Origin: NCEH01 sp043195195
Lineage (GTDB): Bacteria > Pseudomonadota > Alphaproteobacteria > Rhizobiales > Xanthobacteraceae
Assembly: GCF_043195195.1 (NCBI RefSeq)
Contig: NZ_JBAFWT010000017.1
Location: 41,229 to 105,228 of the forward strand
Length of the DNA: 64,000 nucleotides
Direction: 5' to 3'
Positions within the stretch are counted from its first letter, which is position 1; the number at the start of each line of letters is the position of its first letter. The notes under the pieces were generated by a model, which saw only the letters and a program-made list of their open reading frames with translations, was not told the origin of the DNA and did no database searches. Positions 27,547-36,552 of this stretch are shown one piece after another. Made by a program: the position numbers and the translations under genes.

Positions 27547-27615
27547 TGAGGGGCCTCATCTGATGAAAGGTCACGCCGCAACCCGCGTCTCCCTGGGAGC
27601 GCGATGACGCAGCTT

Positions 27616-27640
27616 AACGGTGGACAGGACGATTGGTTCC
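27616..27640 (-). promoter_or_regulatory. Candidate EcfG (general stress sigma factor) promoter for opgG-opgH
   Basis: On the minus strand GGAAC (27640-27636) and CGTT (27619-27616) are separated by exactly 16 bases, a full match to the alphaproteobacterial EcfG consensus. It lies about 70 bases before the opgG start and in the right orientation. A nine-base match with flexible spacing can occur by chance about once in such a window, so position is the main support. Confidence 0.55.
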
Positions 27641-27691
27641 GCAGCGCAATGGCGGCATCACGGCACGTTCGCGACTGCGATACGGCAACCC

Positions 27692-28690
27692 TCAGAAATG
27701 ACTGAAGCTGAGGCGGTCCAAAGTCATCGGCATCCCACCCAAGTCCAGAAGGTCGAGGCCCGATGCCGCACGCGTTTCGCCGATTATTGTACAGGGCACC
27801 CCCGCTTGTTGCGCCGCGATGAGAAAGGCGTCAAGGGCCTCACAGGGCACCGTCGCGGCGATCTCATAATCGTCGCCGCCGGTCAGGGCCGTCGCGAACA
27901 GGGCTGGCTCAGCCGCAACCGCGGCCCGCACGGCCGCCGAGAGCGGAACTCGTGCCGCCTCGATCTTGCCGCCACAGCCGGAGGCCGACAGCATCTTCGC
28001 CACGTCGCCGATCAATCCGTCGGAAACGTCCATGCCGGCAGCCGCATGATCGCGCAGCGCTTCCGCGAGGCCGAGGCGCGGCTGGGGATGCAGATAGCGG
28101 TCGGCGAGATGGGCGATCAGGCGCGGGTCCAGACCGGCGAATCCGGCGCGTGCGGGATCGAGGCGCCATTGCAGCCCAAGCGCCGCATCCCCGATGGTGC
28201 CGGATACCACGATGGCCTGCCCCGGGCGCGCACCCGTACGCGGCACGAACCGCCCGCGCGGCACGGCGCCAAAGGCCGTGATGGAGAGCGTCAGCGGCCC
28301 TGGCGTATGGACCGTGTCGCCGCCGAGGATCGGGCAGGCGTAGAAGTCGGCATCGGCCCCGAGACCGGCGGCGAAGGCTTCCATCCATTCCGCCGTCACG
28401 TCGCGTGGCAGGGCCAGCGCCAGCAGCGCGCCGAGCGGGCGGGCGCCCTTGGCGGCAAGGTCGGAGAGGTTCACCCGCATCACCTTGCGGGCAATGGAGG
28501 CCGGCGGATCATCGGGAAAGAAATGGACCCCCGCGACCACCGCATCCTTGGTCAGGACGAGGTCGCAATCGGCCGGCGGAGTGAGGATGGCAGCATCGTC
28601 CAGCAACCCGCGTGCGGCGGCATCCTTGGCGATGGGCCGGAAGAACCGGCCAATGAACGCATCCTCGCCGGAGCCACCGTCGGCGACCAT
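27692..28690 (-). CDS. thiL: Thiamine-phosphate kinase
   Basis: A 332-residue kinase that phosphorylates thiamine monophosphate to the active cofactor thiamine diphosphate. The PurM-like fold is recognisable from GLLDDAAILTPP, KVMRVNLSDLAAKGARPLG, ILGGDTVHTPG and AAGMDVSDGLIGDVAKML, the Mg-ATP and substrate sites. ATG 28690 lies one base past the nusB stop, so the genes are coupled; an upstream in-frame start would run into nusB. It is the last gene of the glyA-to-thiL block. nusB-thiL adjacency is widespread in proteobacteria. Confidence 0.95.
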   Translation of the reverse strand: MVADGGSGEDAFIGRFFRPIAKDAAARGLLDDAAILTPPADCDLVLTKDAVVAGVHFFPDDPPASIARKVMRVNLSDLAAKGARPLGALLALALPRDVTAEWMEAFAAGLGADADFYACPILGGDTVHTPGPLTLSITAFGAVPRGRFVPRTGARPGQAIVVSGTIGDAALGLQWRLDPARAGFAGLDPRLIAHLADRYLHPQPRLGLAEALRDHAAAGMDVSDGLIGDVAKMLSASGCGGKIEAARVPLSAAVRAAVAAEPALFATALTGGDDYEIAATVPCEALDAFLIAAQQAGVPCTIIGETRAASGLDLLDLGGMPMTLDRLSFSHF

Positions 28691-28691
28691 C

Positions 28692-29174
28692 TCAATCGGT
28701 TCCGCTGCGGGCGAACTCGCTGGCGCGCAGGTCGCGGGCGAGCGCGTCCAGCACCGCATTGACCATGCCGGTCTCGTCGCGGTCGAGAAAGGCGCCGGCC
28801 ACATTCACATATTCGGCGATTACCACGCGTGCCGGCACATCCGGGCGCGAGGAAAGTTCGAACGCACCCGCACGCAGCACCGCGCGCAGCACCACTTCAA
28901 CACGGCGCAGCGGCCAGCCGTCGGAAAGCGCCTTGTCCACCATGGGGTCGATGGTGCGCTGGTCGCGCACCACGCCTTCCACCACATCCTTGAACAGAGT
29001 CACGTCGGCGTCGGGATATTGCGTGCCCTCAACCTCCTGCCCGAGCCAATGGCTCTGAAATTCGGCGAAGATCTCGTTGATGGGCGTGCCGGCCACGTCC
29101 ATCTGATAGAGCGCCTGCACCGCGCCCAGCCGGGCGAGGCTTTTGCGCATGGGTTTTGGTGAGGCCTCGCTCAT
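28692..29174 (-). CDS. nusB: Transcription antitermination factor NusB
   Basis: A 160-residue all-helical protein that binds boxA RNA with S10 (NusE) to promote rRNA antitermination. LARLGAVQALYQMDVAGTPINEI at the N-terminus and the C-terminal VVIAEYVNVAGAFLDRDETGMVNAVLDALA are family signatures. It starts in a four-base ATGA overlap with ribH and stops one base before thiL. The ribH-nusB-thiL order is conserved across many bacteria. Confidence 0.95.
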   Translation of the reverse strand: MSEASPKPMRKSLARLGAVQALYQMDVAGTPINEIFAEFQSHWLGQEVEGTQYPDADVTLFKDVVEGVVRDQRTIDPMVDKALSDGWPLRRVEVVLRAVLRAGAFELSSRPDVPARVVIAEYVNVAGAFLDRDETGMVNAVLDALARDLRASEFARSGTD

Positions 29175-29662
29175 TCCGACACCCGCCGCTTGAGGCGCAG
29201 AAGGTTGAGCGCCGCCTCTGCCGCTCCACCGCCCTTGTTGCCCTCGGAGACCCGCGCCCGCTCCCAGGCCTGCGGCTCGGTATCCACGGTGAGGATGCCG
29301 TTGCCCACCGGCATCGCGTGGGCGAGGCCGAGGTCCATGAGGCCGCGCGCGGACTCGCCCGCGACGATCTCGAAATGATAGGTCTCGCCCCGGATCACGC
29401 AGCCCAGCGCCACGATGGCGTCGATGGGCTCGCCGCTGATTTCCGCGCCGTCCATGGCAATTTCGGCGGCAATGGGAATTTCCAGCGCGCCGGGCACCGT
29501 GACGACCTCCACAAGGGCGCCAGCCGCTTCCAGCGCGGCGCGCGCGCCGGCGAGCAGTTCGTCGGCCAAGGCCGCATAATAGCGGGCCTCGACAATGAGC
29601 ACCCGTGCGCCGGTGACCGGTTCCGCGACGGTGGCTGCGCGCTCGTTGCGCGTGCTGACCAT
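29171..29662 (-). CDS. ribH: 6,7-dimethyl-8-ribityllumazine synthase
   Basis: A 163-residue enzyme that condenses the ribityl-diaminouracil intermediate with dihydroxybutanone phosphate in riboflavin synthesis. LIVEARYYAALADELLAG, VPGALEIPIA and GCVIRGETYHFEIVAGESARGLMDL carry the substrate-binding residues. GGAG lies before ATG 29662. It is part of the ribD-ribE-ribH group and overlaps nusB by four bases. In this family the subunits assemble into pentamers or icosahedral shells. Confidence 0.95.
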   Translation of the reverse strand: MVSTRNERAATVAEPVTGARVLIVEARYYAALADELLAGARAALEAAGALVEVVTVPGALEIPIAAEIAMDGAEISGEPIDAIVALGCVIRGETYHFEIVAGESARGLMDLGLAHAMPVGNGILTVDTEPQAWERARVSEGNKGGGAAEAALNLLRLKRRVSE

Positions 29663-29692
29663 GTCAAATCACTCCTGAATTGGGCGCGAGGG

Positions 29693-30307
29693 TTACGCGC
29701 CGCGGGGGAACTCCGCAAGCCGCGCCGCATAGCGCGCCATCAGGTCCACCTCGATATTAACGTCGTCGCCTGCCTGCACCGCGCCCCACGTGGTCACCGC
29801 CAGGGTGTGAGGAATGAGCAGGCAGGTGAAGAAAGCACCGTCCACCGTATTGACCGTGAGCGAGGTGCCATCAAGGCAGACCGAGCCCTTGGCGGCGATG
29901 AAACGGGCGAGATCGGCAGGCGCCTCGAACGTGAATTTCGTTGTCTCGTCGAAATCCTCCCGGACGACGACCCGCGCCTTGGCATCCACATGGCCGGTGA
30001 CGATATGCCCGCCAAGTTCAGCGCCGATGGCGAGCGCCCGTTCCAGATTGATGGACTGGCCGGACTGCCACTGCCCGACCGTGGTGATCGCCAGCGTTTC
30101 GGGGGCGGCATCCACGGCGAACAGGCTTCGCTTGGGGCCCCCAGCGCGCACCGCCGTCACCGTGAGACAGACCCCGGAACAGGCAATCGAGGCGCCGATG
30201 GCGATGCCTGCGGAATCATAATCCGACGCGATGGTCAGGGTGCGGACCTCATGATGGGCGGAAACCTCGACGAGGTGACCAAGATCCGTGACAATGCCGG
30301 TGAACAT
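29693..30307 (-). CDS. ribE: Riboflavin synthase, alpha chain
   Basis: A 204-residue enzyme that dismutates two lumazine molecules to riboflavin. It has the duplicated lumazine-binding barrel, with MFTGIVTDLGHL at the start of the first repeat, ACSGVCLTVTAV and, in the second repeat, GSVCLDGTSLTVNTVDG. ATG 30307 is the family start; the frame is open further upstream but without homology. It is 30 bases ahead of ribH. About 200 bases separate it from ribD, and no FMN riboswitch fold was recognised there. Confidence 0.94.
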   Translation of the reverse strand: MFTGIVTDLGHLVEVSAHHEVRTLTIASDYDSAGIAIGASIACSGVCLTVTAVRAGGPKRSLFAVDAAPETLAITTVGQWQSGQSINLERALAIGAELGGHIVTGHVDAKARVVVREDFDETTKFTFEAPADLARFIAAKGSVCLDGTSLTVNTVDGAFFTCLLIPHTLAVTTWGAVQAGDDVNIEVDLMARYAARLAEFPRGA

Positions 30308-30511
30308 GGTGTGCGGTCCAAATCCTGTGCGTCGGGCGGTGCACTGGGGGTAGGCCAAAGCTGGTCCAGCCAGGGCGATGGGCGTCGCTGCACCCGCCGC
30401 CAGCGGCCGGAACTCACGGCCATAGAGCATGTCGGTGGGAAAATCGCGCGCCTTTTTCGCTGACCGCGCTGCGCATCGTCGCATGGCGCCCCTGCGCGAC
30501 CGGCAGGGCAG

Positions 30512-31648
30512 CTAGCGGCGGCGCAGGCGCGTCAGATGATCGTGCCCCAGCTCGGCGCGCTCCACCATGACGAATCCCACCGGCGCGGACAGGCGCTCAA
30601 GCGCCCGGCCGGGCAGCGCATCGAGCGCGTCGGCCCCCAGTACCACCGCGCCGCGCAGCATCACGACTTCGTCCACGAGGTTCGCGTCCAAGAGCGCGGC
30701 GGCAAGGTGGGGGCCGCCTTCCACCATTAGCCGGGTCACGCCGAGCAGCCCCAGCAGGTGGAGGGTCGCGCCAAGATCGAGCCGCCCTGTGGCCGCGCGC
30801 GGCACCCGCAGCACTTCCAGGCCGAGGTCCACCAGCACCCGCTCGGGACCGAGCGGCGCGTCTTCCGCGCAAATCACCCACACCGGCACGTCCTGCGCCG
30901 TGCGGACCAGGGCGGAGCCGGGCGACAGCCGCAGATCGCTGTCCAGCACCAGGCGCACGGGAGAGCGCCCCTCCAATCCCGGCAGGCGGCAGGTGAGCAT
31001 GGGGTCGTCGGCCAGCACCGTGCCGATGCCCACCAGGATGGCGTCGGAATGTGCCCGCAGGAGATGCACGCGGACGCGCGCTTCTTCTCCGGTAATGGCG
31101 GCGGGGCGCGGACCCGGCAGCGCCGCCTTGCCGTCGGCCGAAACGGCCATCTTCAGCAAGACATGGGGCCGACCGCGCGTGACCCGGCTGATATGGCCGG
31201 CATGATCCTCAAGGGCCTGCTCGGCGCCGACCCCGACGGTGACCCAGATGCCGGCAGCCCGCAGGCGTGCAACGCCCCTGCCCTTCACCCGATGATCGGG
31301 ATCCTCGATGGCCGCCACCACCCGGCTGATGCCGGCGGCCACCACCGCATCGGCGCAGGGCGGCGTGCGGCCGAAATGGGAACAGGGCTCCAGCGTGACA
31401 TAGAGCGTCGCGCCGCGCGCACCCTCTCCCGCCTGCGCGAGGGCCAGAGGCTCGGCATGCGGGCGACCGGCCGGGGCCGTACCTGCGGCGCCGAGGATCT
31501 TCGGGCCGTGCTGGGTCTGGCGCACCACCAGCGCGCCCACGGAGGGATTGGGCCAGGTGCGGCCAAGGCCCTCCTGCCCCACCCGCAGGGCCTCGGCCAT
31601 CAGCCGTTCATCCTCCTGCGGCGAGAGGACCGCCTCAGGGGCTGCCAT
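30512..31648 (-). CDS. ribD: Bifunctional diaminohydroxyphosphoribosylaminopyrimidine deaminase/reductase
   Basis: A 378-residue fusion of deaminase (residues about 15-155) and reductase (about 160-375). The zinc site is formed by PHAEPLALAQ and TLEPCSHFGRTPPCADAVV. The reductase part contains KMAVSADGKAAL and LLRAHSDAILVGIGTVLADDPMLTCR. It carries out the second and third steps of riboflavin synthesis from GTP. It begins five bases after the nrdR stop, with GAGGA inside the end of nrdR serving as ribosome-binding site. Confidence 0.95.
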   Translation of the reverse strand: MAAPEAVLSPQEDERLMAEALRVGQEGLGRTWPNPSVGALVVRQTQHGPKILGAAGTAPAGRPHAEPLALAQAGEGARGATLYVTLEPCSHFGRTPPCADAVVAAGISRVVAAIEDPDHRVKGRGVARLRAAGIWVTVGVGAEQALEDHAGHISRVTRGRPHVLLKMAVSADGKAALPGPRPAAITGEEARVRVHLLRAHSDAILVGIGTVLADDPMLTCRLPGLEGRSPVRLVLDSDLRLSPGSALVRTAQDVPVWVICAEDAPLGPERVLVDLGLEVLRVPRAATGRLDLGATLHLLGLLGVTRLMVEGGPHLAAALLDANLVDEVVMLRGAVVLGADALDALPGRALERLSAPVGFVMVERAELGHDHLTRLRRR

Positions 31649-31653
31649 GGAAA

Positions 31654-32142
31654 TCAGTCCTCGTGCGCCGAGGGAACGGGCTTGGGCTCGCCATCGGATG
31701 AAAGCTCGCCGAGCAGGCTTTCGAAATCCTTCGCTTCGCGGAAATTCCGGTAAACCGAGGCGAAACGCACGTAAGCCACATCATCAATCTGCTTCAAACC
31801 TTCCATCACCAGTTCGCCGACGGTCTCGGAGGTAATGTCGCTGTCGCCGAGACTTTCGAGCTGGCGCACCAGCCCGGAGAGCATCCGCTCCACCCGCTCC
31901 GGCTCCACGGGCCGCTTACGCAAAGCGATTTCCACCGAACGGGCAAGCTTGTCCCGGTCGAACGGCACCCGGCGCCCGGACCGTTTGAGCACCATGAGTT
32001 CGCGCAATTGCACGCGCTCGAAGGTGGTAAAGCGGCCGCCGCAATCGGGGCAGACCCGCCGGCGGCGGATCGCCGTATTGTCCTCGGTCGGCCGGCTATC
32101 CTTCACCTGGGTGTCCAGGCTTCCGCAGTATGGACACCGCAT
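31654..32142 (-). CDS. nrdR: Transcriptional repressor NrdR
   Basis: A 162-residue zinc-ribbon/ATP-cone regulator of ribonucleotide reductase genes. The N-terminus has two CxxC pairs (MRCPYCGSLDTQV and RRRVCPDCGGRFTTFE), then the ATP-cone (VLKRSGRRVPFDRDKLARSVEIA) and the DVAYVRFASVYRNF signature. It binds NrdR boxes and represses nrd operons when dATP is high. No nrd gene is in the window. It lies between glyA and ribD, a standard alphaproteobacterial order. Confidence 0.96.
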   Translation of the reverse strand: MRCPYCGSLDTQVKDSRPTEDNTAIRRRRVCPDCGGRFTTFERVQLRELMVLKRSGRRVPFDRDKLARSVEIALRKRPVEPERVERMLSGLVRQLESLGDSDITSETVGELVMEGLKQIDDVAYVRFASVYRNFREAKDFESLLGELSSDGEPKPVPSAHED

Positions 32143-32170
32143 GTTGGATAGCCCCCCGGCGCCCCCGCGC

Positions 32171-33484
32171 TCAGTTGTAAATCGGGAAGCGCGCGAGAAG
32201 CTCGGCCACTTTCCCGCGAACCGCCTGTTCGACCAGACTATCTTCCTCGGTGCCCTTCTGCGAGAGCACGTCGAGGACTTCCGCGATCATGTGACCGATC
32301 TGCTGGAACTCCGCCACGCCAAACCCGCGCGTCGTGCCCGCAGGCGTGCCGAGACGCACACCCGAGGTGACGAAGGGCTTCTCGGGATCGAAGGGAATTC
32401 CGTTCTTGTTGGTGGTGATGTGGGCGCGCCCGAGCGCAGACTCGGAAACCTTGCCGGTCAGCCGCTTGGGCCGCAGGTCCACCAGCATCAAATGGGTGTC
32501 GGTGCCGCCCGAGACGATCGCATAGCCGTGGCCGCGCAGTGTGTCGGCGAGCGCCTTGGCATTCTCCACGACATTCTTCGCATAGAGCTTGAAGGACGGC
32601 TGCAACGCCTCACCGAACGCTACCGCCTTGCCGGCGATGACGTGCATCAGCGGGCCGCCCTGGATGCCGGGGAAGATCGCCGAATTGATCTTCTTCGCCA
32701 GATCCTCGTCATTGGTCAGGATCATGCCGCCGCGCGGGCCACGCAAAGTCTTGTGGGTGGTGGTGGTCACCACGTGGGCGTGCGGGAACGGGCTCGGGTG
32801 CGCGCCACCCGCCACGAGGCCGGCGAAATGCGCCATGTCCACCATCAGCTTGGCGCCGACCGAATCGGCGATGGCACGCATCTTGGCGAAATCGATGATG
32901 CGGGGATACGCCGAGCCGCCGGCGACGATCACCTTGGGCTTGTGCTGGTCGGCCAGCTTGGCGACTTCCTCATAGTCGATGCGCTGGTCATCCTCGCGCA
33001 CGCCATAGGGAACAGGGGTGAACCACTTGCCGGACATATTCACGGGCGAACCGTGAGTGAGATGCCCGCCGGCCGCGAGATTGAGGCCGAGGAACACGTC
33101 GCCCGGCTGCATCAGGGAAAAGAAGACCGCCTGATTGGCCTGGCTTCCAGAATTCGGCTGAACATTGGCGAAGCCGCAATTGAACAGCTTCTTTGCCCGC
33201 TCGATAGCAAGCGTCTCAGCCACGTCCACGAACTGGCAGCCGCCATAATAACGCTTACCCGGATAGCCCTCGGCATATTTGTTCGTGAGCACCGATCCCT
33301 GGGCTTCCAGAACCGCGCGCGAGACAATGTTCTCGGATGCGATCAGTTCGATCTCTTCGCGCTGGCGACCGAGTTCGGCCGCGATGGCAGCGGCGATTTC
33401 CGGATCGCTCTCGGAAAGAGGCGCGGAGAAGAAGCGGTTGAGATCCTCCGTAACGGAGGCGCGGTTCGCATCGAGCGAGGCCAT
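32171..33484 (-). CDS. glyA: Serine hydroxymethyltransferase
   Basis: A 437-residue PLP enzyme that interconverts serine and glycine, feeding one-carbon units into tetrahydrofolate. IELIASENIVSRAVLEAQGS, YAEGYPGKRYYGGCQFVD and the PLP-lysine motif VVTTTTHKTLRGPRGG are intact. ATG 33484 has CGGAGA before it and the family N-terminus follows. It is the first gene of the block glyA-nrdR-ribD-ribE-ribH-nusB-thiL, all on the minus strand with short gaps. Confidence 0.97.
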   Translation of the reverse strand: MASLDANRASVTEDLNRFFSAPLSESDPEIAAAIAAELGRQREEIELIASENIVSRAVLEAQGSVLTNKYAEGYPGKRYYGGCQFVDVAETLAIERAKKLFNCGFANVQPNSGSQANQAVFFSLMQPGDVFLGLNLAAGGHLTHGSPVNMSGKWFTPVPYGVREDDQRIDYEEVAKLADQHKPKVIVAGGSAYPRIIDFAKMRAIADSVGAKLMVDMAHFAGLVAGGAHPSPFPHAHVVTTTTHKTLRGPRGGMILTNDEDLAKKINSAIFPGIQGGPLMHVIAGKAVAFGEALQPSFKLYAKNVVENAKALADTLRGHGYAIVSGGTDTHLMLVDLRPKRLTGKVSESALGRAHITTNKNGIPFDPEKPFVTSGVRLGTPAGTTRGFGVAEFQQIGHMIAEVLDVLSQKGTEEDSLVEQAVRGKVAELLARFPIYN

Positions 33485-33672
33485 GGGTTGGTCTCCGAGG
33501 GTGTTCGCTGCACCGGCGCGCGGTACGATTGGCGCGAACCTGGGCAGGGGTGGTCGCTTAGCACACGGTCGCGGCCAAGTCCAAAGGCATGGCCCGCCGC
33601 GCACACACGGCAGGCGTGCGCGAAATGGGCAGCGTCTCCACGCCGCCGCACGTCGCCGCCGACGGGGATGCC

Positions 33673-34530
33673 TCAGCGCGGGTTGAAATTGACCGGCACG
33701 GTGAGGCTGATGGTGCTGCCCGCCACTTCCGGGGGCGGTGCCGGCACCGGCGAGGCGCGGTGGATCAGCGCCAAAACTTCGCGGTCCAACACCGAAGATC
33801 CCGCCGAACCCACGAGACTCGCCCCGATCACACGGCCCGACCGGTCGATTGTGAACCGCAGCCGTGCCATGCCCCGCTCACCATTGGCCTCGGCGGGATA
33901 GCGCTTGTTCCGGTTCAAATGCGCCATGAGTCGACCGCGCCAAGTGGCCTGGGCCGCCGAATTCGCCGAGGAGGCCCCAATCGCAGGAGCCGCCGCAGTG
34001 GACGCTTCCGGCGCGTCGGTCTTCGGGGCGGCAGTGGTCGCCGGGGCCGCAGGCTTGCGGCTCGCCTTTTTCTTCGGCTTCGGCTCGGTCTTCTCGACCG
34101 GCTTCGGGACTTCCTTCACCTCCTCCACCGGCTTTTGCTGCGGCAGAACCACTTCGGCCATGGGCGGAGGCGGGGGAAGCTCGAACACCTCCTCAACTTT
34201 TTCCATGACTTGCGGTTCGGGCGGAGGCGTAGACTCGTCGGGCGTTTCCTCGACATCGGGAACCGGCTCGGGCGCCTTCACCATCGGCGGACCGGGTGCA
34301 ACATCCGGAGTCTCGGAGGGGGCGGAGACCGCGAGGTCGGCAAGCTCGACCACCATGGCGGCAGCCGGCAGTTCTCCGGCATCCTCGCGCTGCCAATACA
34401 GCCCGACATACACCAGCAGGGCATGCACGAGGAATATCATCAGGCCGGCGAACGCCCAGCGCGCGATGAAGCCCAGCACCTCCCCCCGCGTGGGGTGTGG
34501 CCAGTGCGAATGATGGGGCACGGATGTCAC
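33673..34530 (-). CDS. tonB: Energy transducer TonB
   Basis: A 285-residue protein anchored by one N-terminal helix (about residues 20-40). A long Pro/Glu/Lys-rich periplasm-spanning region follows (PPPPMAEVV, KKKASRKPAAP), and then a C-terminal TonB domain with YPAEANGERGMARLRFTIDRSGRVIGA. It couples proton-motive force from ExbBD to outer-membrane receptors. It overlaps exbD by four bases (ATGA) in the order exbB-exbD-tonB. No receptor gene is adjacent, so the transported ligand is unknown. Confidence 0.93.
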   Translation of the reverse strand: MTSVPHHSHWPHPTRGEVLGFIARWAFAGLMIFLVHALLVYVGLYWQREDAGELPAAAMVVELADLAVSAPSETPDVAPGPPMVKAPEPVPDVEETPDESTPPPEPQVMEKVEEVFELPPPPPMAEVVLPQQKPVEEVKEVPKPVEKTEPKPKKKASRKPAAPATTAAPKTDAPEASTAAAPAIGASSANSAAQATWRGRLMAHLNRNKRYPAEANGERGMARLRFTIDRSGRVIGASLVGSAGSSVLDREVLALIHRASPVPAPPPEVAGSTISLTVPVNFNPR

Positions 34531-35078
34531 TTCGGCGCCCCTGCTGCAGCGGGAGCAGCCGCAGGCGCCGGAAGAGCAGCGGGCGCAGGAGAAACAGCGG
34601 GTGCAGGAGAAACTGCGGGCGCTCCAGGAACACTCGGCGGTAGCGCCGGTGCGGCGCCGGGAGGCGCGCCCTCGAGCCCGACCAGAGCCACCTTGAGATA
34701 GCCGGCGGACCGCAGAAGGTTCATCACCTCCATCACGTCGCCATAGGGCACCGAGCGATCGGCACGCACGAACACGCGCTGCTGCTTGTCGCCGTTGGTG
34801 GCGGCGTCCAGCACCCGGCCGAAGCCGTCGCGCGGCACCTGATCGTTTCCAACCGACAGCGAAAGATCGCTTTTCACGGTCAGGAACAAGGGCTTGTCCG
34901 GGCGCTGCTGCGGCTGCGCATTGGAACTGGGCAGGTCCACCTGCACGTCCACCGTCGCCAGCGGCGCGGCAACCATGAAGATGATCAGCAGCACCAGGAT
35001 GACGTCGATAAAGGGTGTGACGTTGATTTCGTGGTTTTCGGCGAGATCATCGCCGCCGAGATCGAGCTTGGCGGCCAT
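34527..35078 (-). CDS. exbD: Biopolymer transporter ExbD
   Basis: A 183-residue protein with one membrane helix near residues 20-42 (NVTPFIDVILVLLIIFMVAAPLAT) containing the conserved proton-carrying Asp. A periplasmic domain ends near LKVALVGLEG. It then carries an unusual 40-residue tail of only Ala, Pro, Ser, Gly, Val and Leu before the final Lys. It forms the TonB motor with ExbB, whose gene ends three bases upstream. The family length is usually 130-145 residues, so the tail is the extra part. Confidence 0.93.
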   Translation of the reverse strand: MAAKLDLGGDDLAENHEINVTPFIDVILVLLIIFMVAAPLATVDVQVDLPSSNAQPQQRPDKPLFLTVKSDLSLSVGNDQVPRDGFGRVLDAATNGDKQQRVFVRADRSVPYGDVMEVMNLLRSAGYLKVALVGLEGAPPGAAPALPPSVPGAPAVSPAPAVSPAPAALPAPAAAPAAAGAPK

Positions 35079-35081
35079 GAC

Positions 35082-36200
35082 TCACTCCGCAGCCGCACGC
35101 AGGGACGGGCTAGCCCCAAGGCCTGCCTCCTGCCGATCGAGATCGCGCGAGAGATGACGCAGAACTTCCGAGGAAGAATCCGCCAGGGTCGCTTTGTAAT
35201 TGCCGATGGCACGGGCGAACACGTTGTAGATCACCACTGCCGGGATAGCTGCGACGAGGCCGATGGCGGTGGCGAGCAGCGCCTCGGCGATGCCCGGCGC
35301 AACCACCGCAAGATTCGTGGTCTGAGCCTTCGAGATGCCGATGAAGCTGTTCATGATGCCCCACACCGTACCGAACAGGCCGACGAACGGGGCCGTGGCG
35401 CCGATGGTGGCCAGAAGGCCGGTGCCGACCTGCATCCGCCGCGCCGCATAGGCGTCGATTCGGCTCAGCGATATGGCGACGCGCTCCTTGATGCCTTCGG
35501 CGGGCAAGCCGCGGGAGGCCTCGACCTCCGCCAGGGCTGCCTGCACGAGTCGGTTGGTGGTGGCTTTTCCCAGGCCCAAGGTCCTTGCGGCGGGCGCAAG
35601 GCCGGTCGACTTGCGCAGGATCGAAAGGCCGCGCCGGGCGCGCGCGAGCGCCACGAACAGCTCAAGTACCTTCACCACGGCCACGGTCCATGTCACCACC
35701 GAGGCGAAGGCGAGGCCCAGCATCACGGTCTTCACGACCATATCTGCCGCCATGAACATGCCCCAGGGCGACAGATCATGGGGCAGGAGGATCGAAGCCG
35801 AGGTGGCCGGAAGCGGCGCGTCAGGCAGGGTATTGGTCGGGACCGCATCCGTGGGATGCGCAAGAGAAGGAGCAGCGCCGGGGTTCGACGGAGCCGGTGC
35901 AACCGGCGATGACGCAGTAGGTGCCGACGGTGCGACGGCGGCGGGTCCAGCGGCCGGAGCGAGCGCCGGTGCCGTGGGGGCCCGCACAGAGCTGGCCGGT
36001 GCAGGAGCGGTGACCGGTGCAGGAGTGACGGTCGGCGCTGAAGCTGCGGCGGGCGGGGTCGCGGAATGCAAGGGTTGGGGAGTGGCCTGCTGGGCGAACC
36101 CTGCGCCGGGCGCCGCAACGGCACCCGCAAGCACCAGCGAAATCACAGAAAACCAATGGACGCACGCGCTGGGCATGCTTGAAAATTCGCGTGTCGTCAT
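35082..36200 (-). CDS. exbB: Tol-Pal/TonB motor protein ExbB (MotA/TolQ/ExbB family)
   Basis: A 372-residue protein. A signal peptide or anchor (residues 15-35) precedes about 100 residues rich in Ala, Pro, Thr and Ser. The ExbB core follows, with three helices (about residues 120-145, 255-280 and 300-325) and the motif TGLLATIGATAPFVGLFGTVWGIMNSF. With ExbD it forms the proton-driven stator for TonB. Start ATG 36200 has GGTGA before it. N-terminally extended ExbB proteins are usual in Rhizobiales. Promoter elements for iron control (Irr, RirA) were not clearly seen upstream. Confidence 0.92.
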   Translation of the reverse strand: MTTREFSSMPSACVHWFSVISLVLAGAVAAPGAGFAQQATPQPLHSATPPAAASAPTVTPAPVTAPAPASSVRAPTAPALAPAAGPAAVAPSAPTASSPVAPAPSNPGAAPSLAHPTDAVPTNTLPDAPLPATSASILLPHDLSPWGMFMAADMVVKTVMLGLAFASVVTWTVAVVKVLELFVALARARRGLSILRKSTGLAPAARTLGLGKATTNRLVQAALAEVEASRGLPAEGIKERVAISLSRIDAYAARRMQVGTGLLATIGATAPFVGLFGTVWGIMNSFIGISKAQTTNLAVVAPGIAEALLATAIGLVAAIPAVVIYNVFARAIGNYKATLADSSSEVLRHLSRDLDRQEAGLGASPSLRAAAE

Positions 36201-36552
36201 CGCGCTTCACCGGCAAGAATAAAGAAGGCTGGTTTGGCTGGCGACCCGCGGAACGGATTGGCTGGCTGGTTCCTTATTACGCCATAGAGCCGGAAACGTT
36301 AAGCGTTTTTCCGCGCCGCCCTCCCTCAGCATCGCTGCCGCAGCGGCATGTGGCTGTATTTGGGCACCACGTCGCCGGATGCGCGCCCTTCGATCCCAGC
36401 CTTCGAGTGAACCACACGCACGCGATCTACCAGGGGAAGACACGTGAACAGTTTGAGCCGGCATCACAAAGACGGGGGGCGGGATTGACGCCGCCTCCGT
36501 CCTCGCTTAACGCGTCGGCGCTCCTGACACTGATGGAAACGCGCCCCGCGCC
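36201..36552. other. Intergenic region between exbB and rimO
   Basis: These 352 bases lie between divergent genes and should contain both promoters. Nothing gene-like was found. GGAAC near 36253 and GTTCC near 36269 are facing copies 11 bases apart, but without the -10 part of an EcfG promoter. No convincing iron box was seen. Confidence 0.4.

Noticed and set aside
25954..27549. A 531-codon plus-strand frame opposite opgG
   Set aside because: The minus strand has a clear Tat signal and MdoG family motifs; the plus frame has no recognisable domain.
30308..30511. FMN riboswitch between ribD and ribE
   Set aside because: The position is suggestive, but I could not find the conserved RFN-element sequence blocks.
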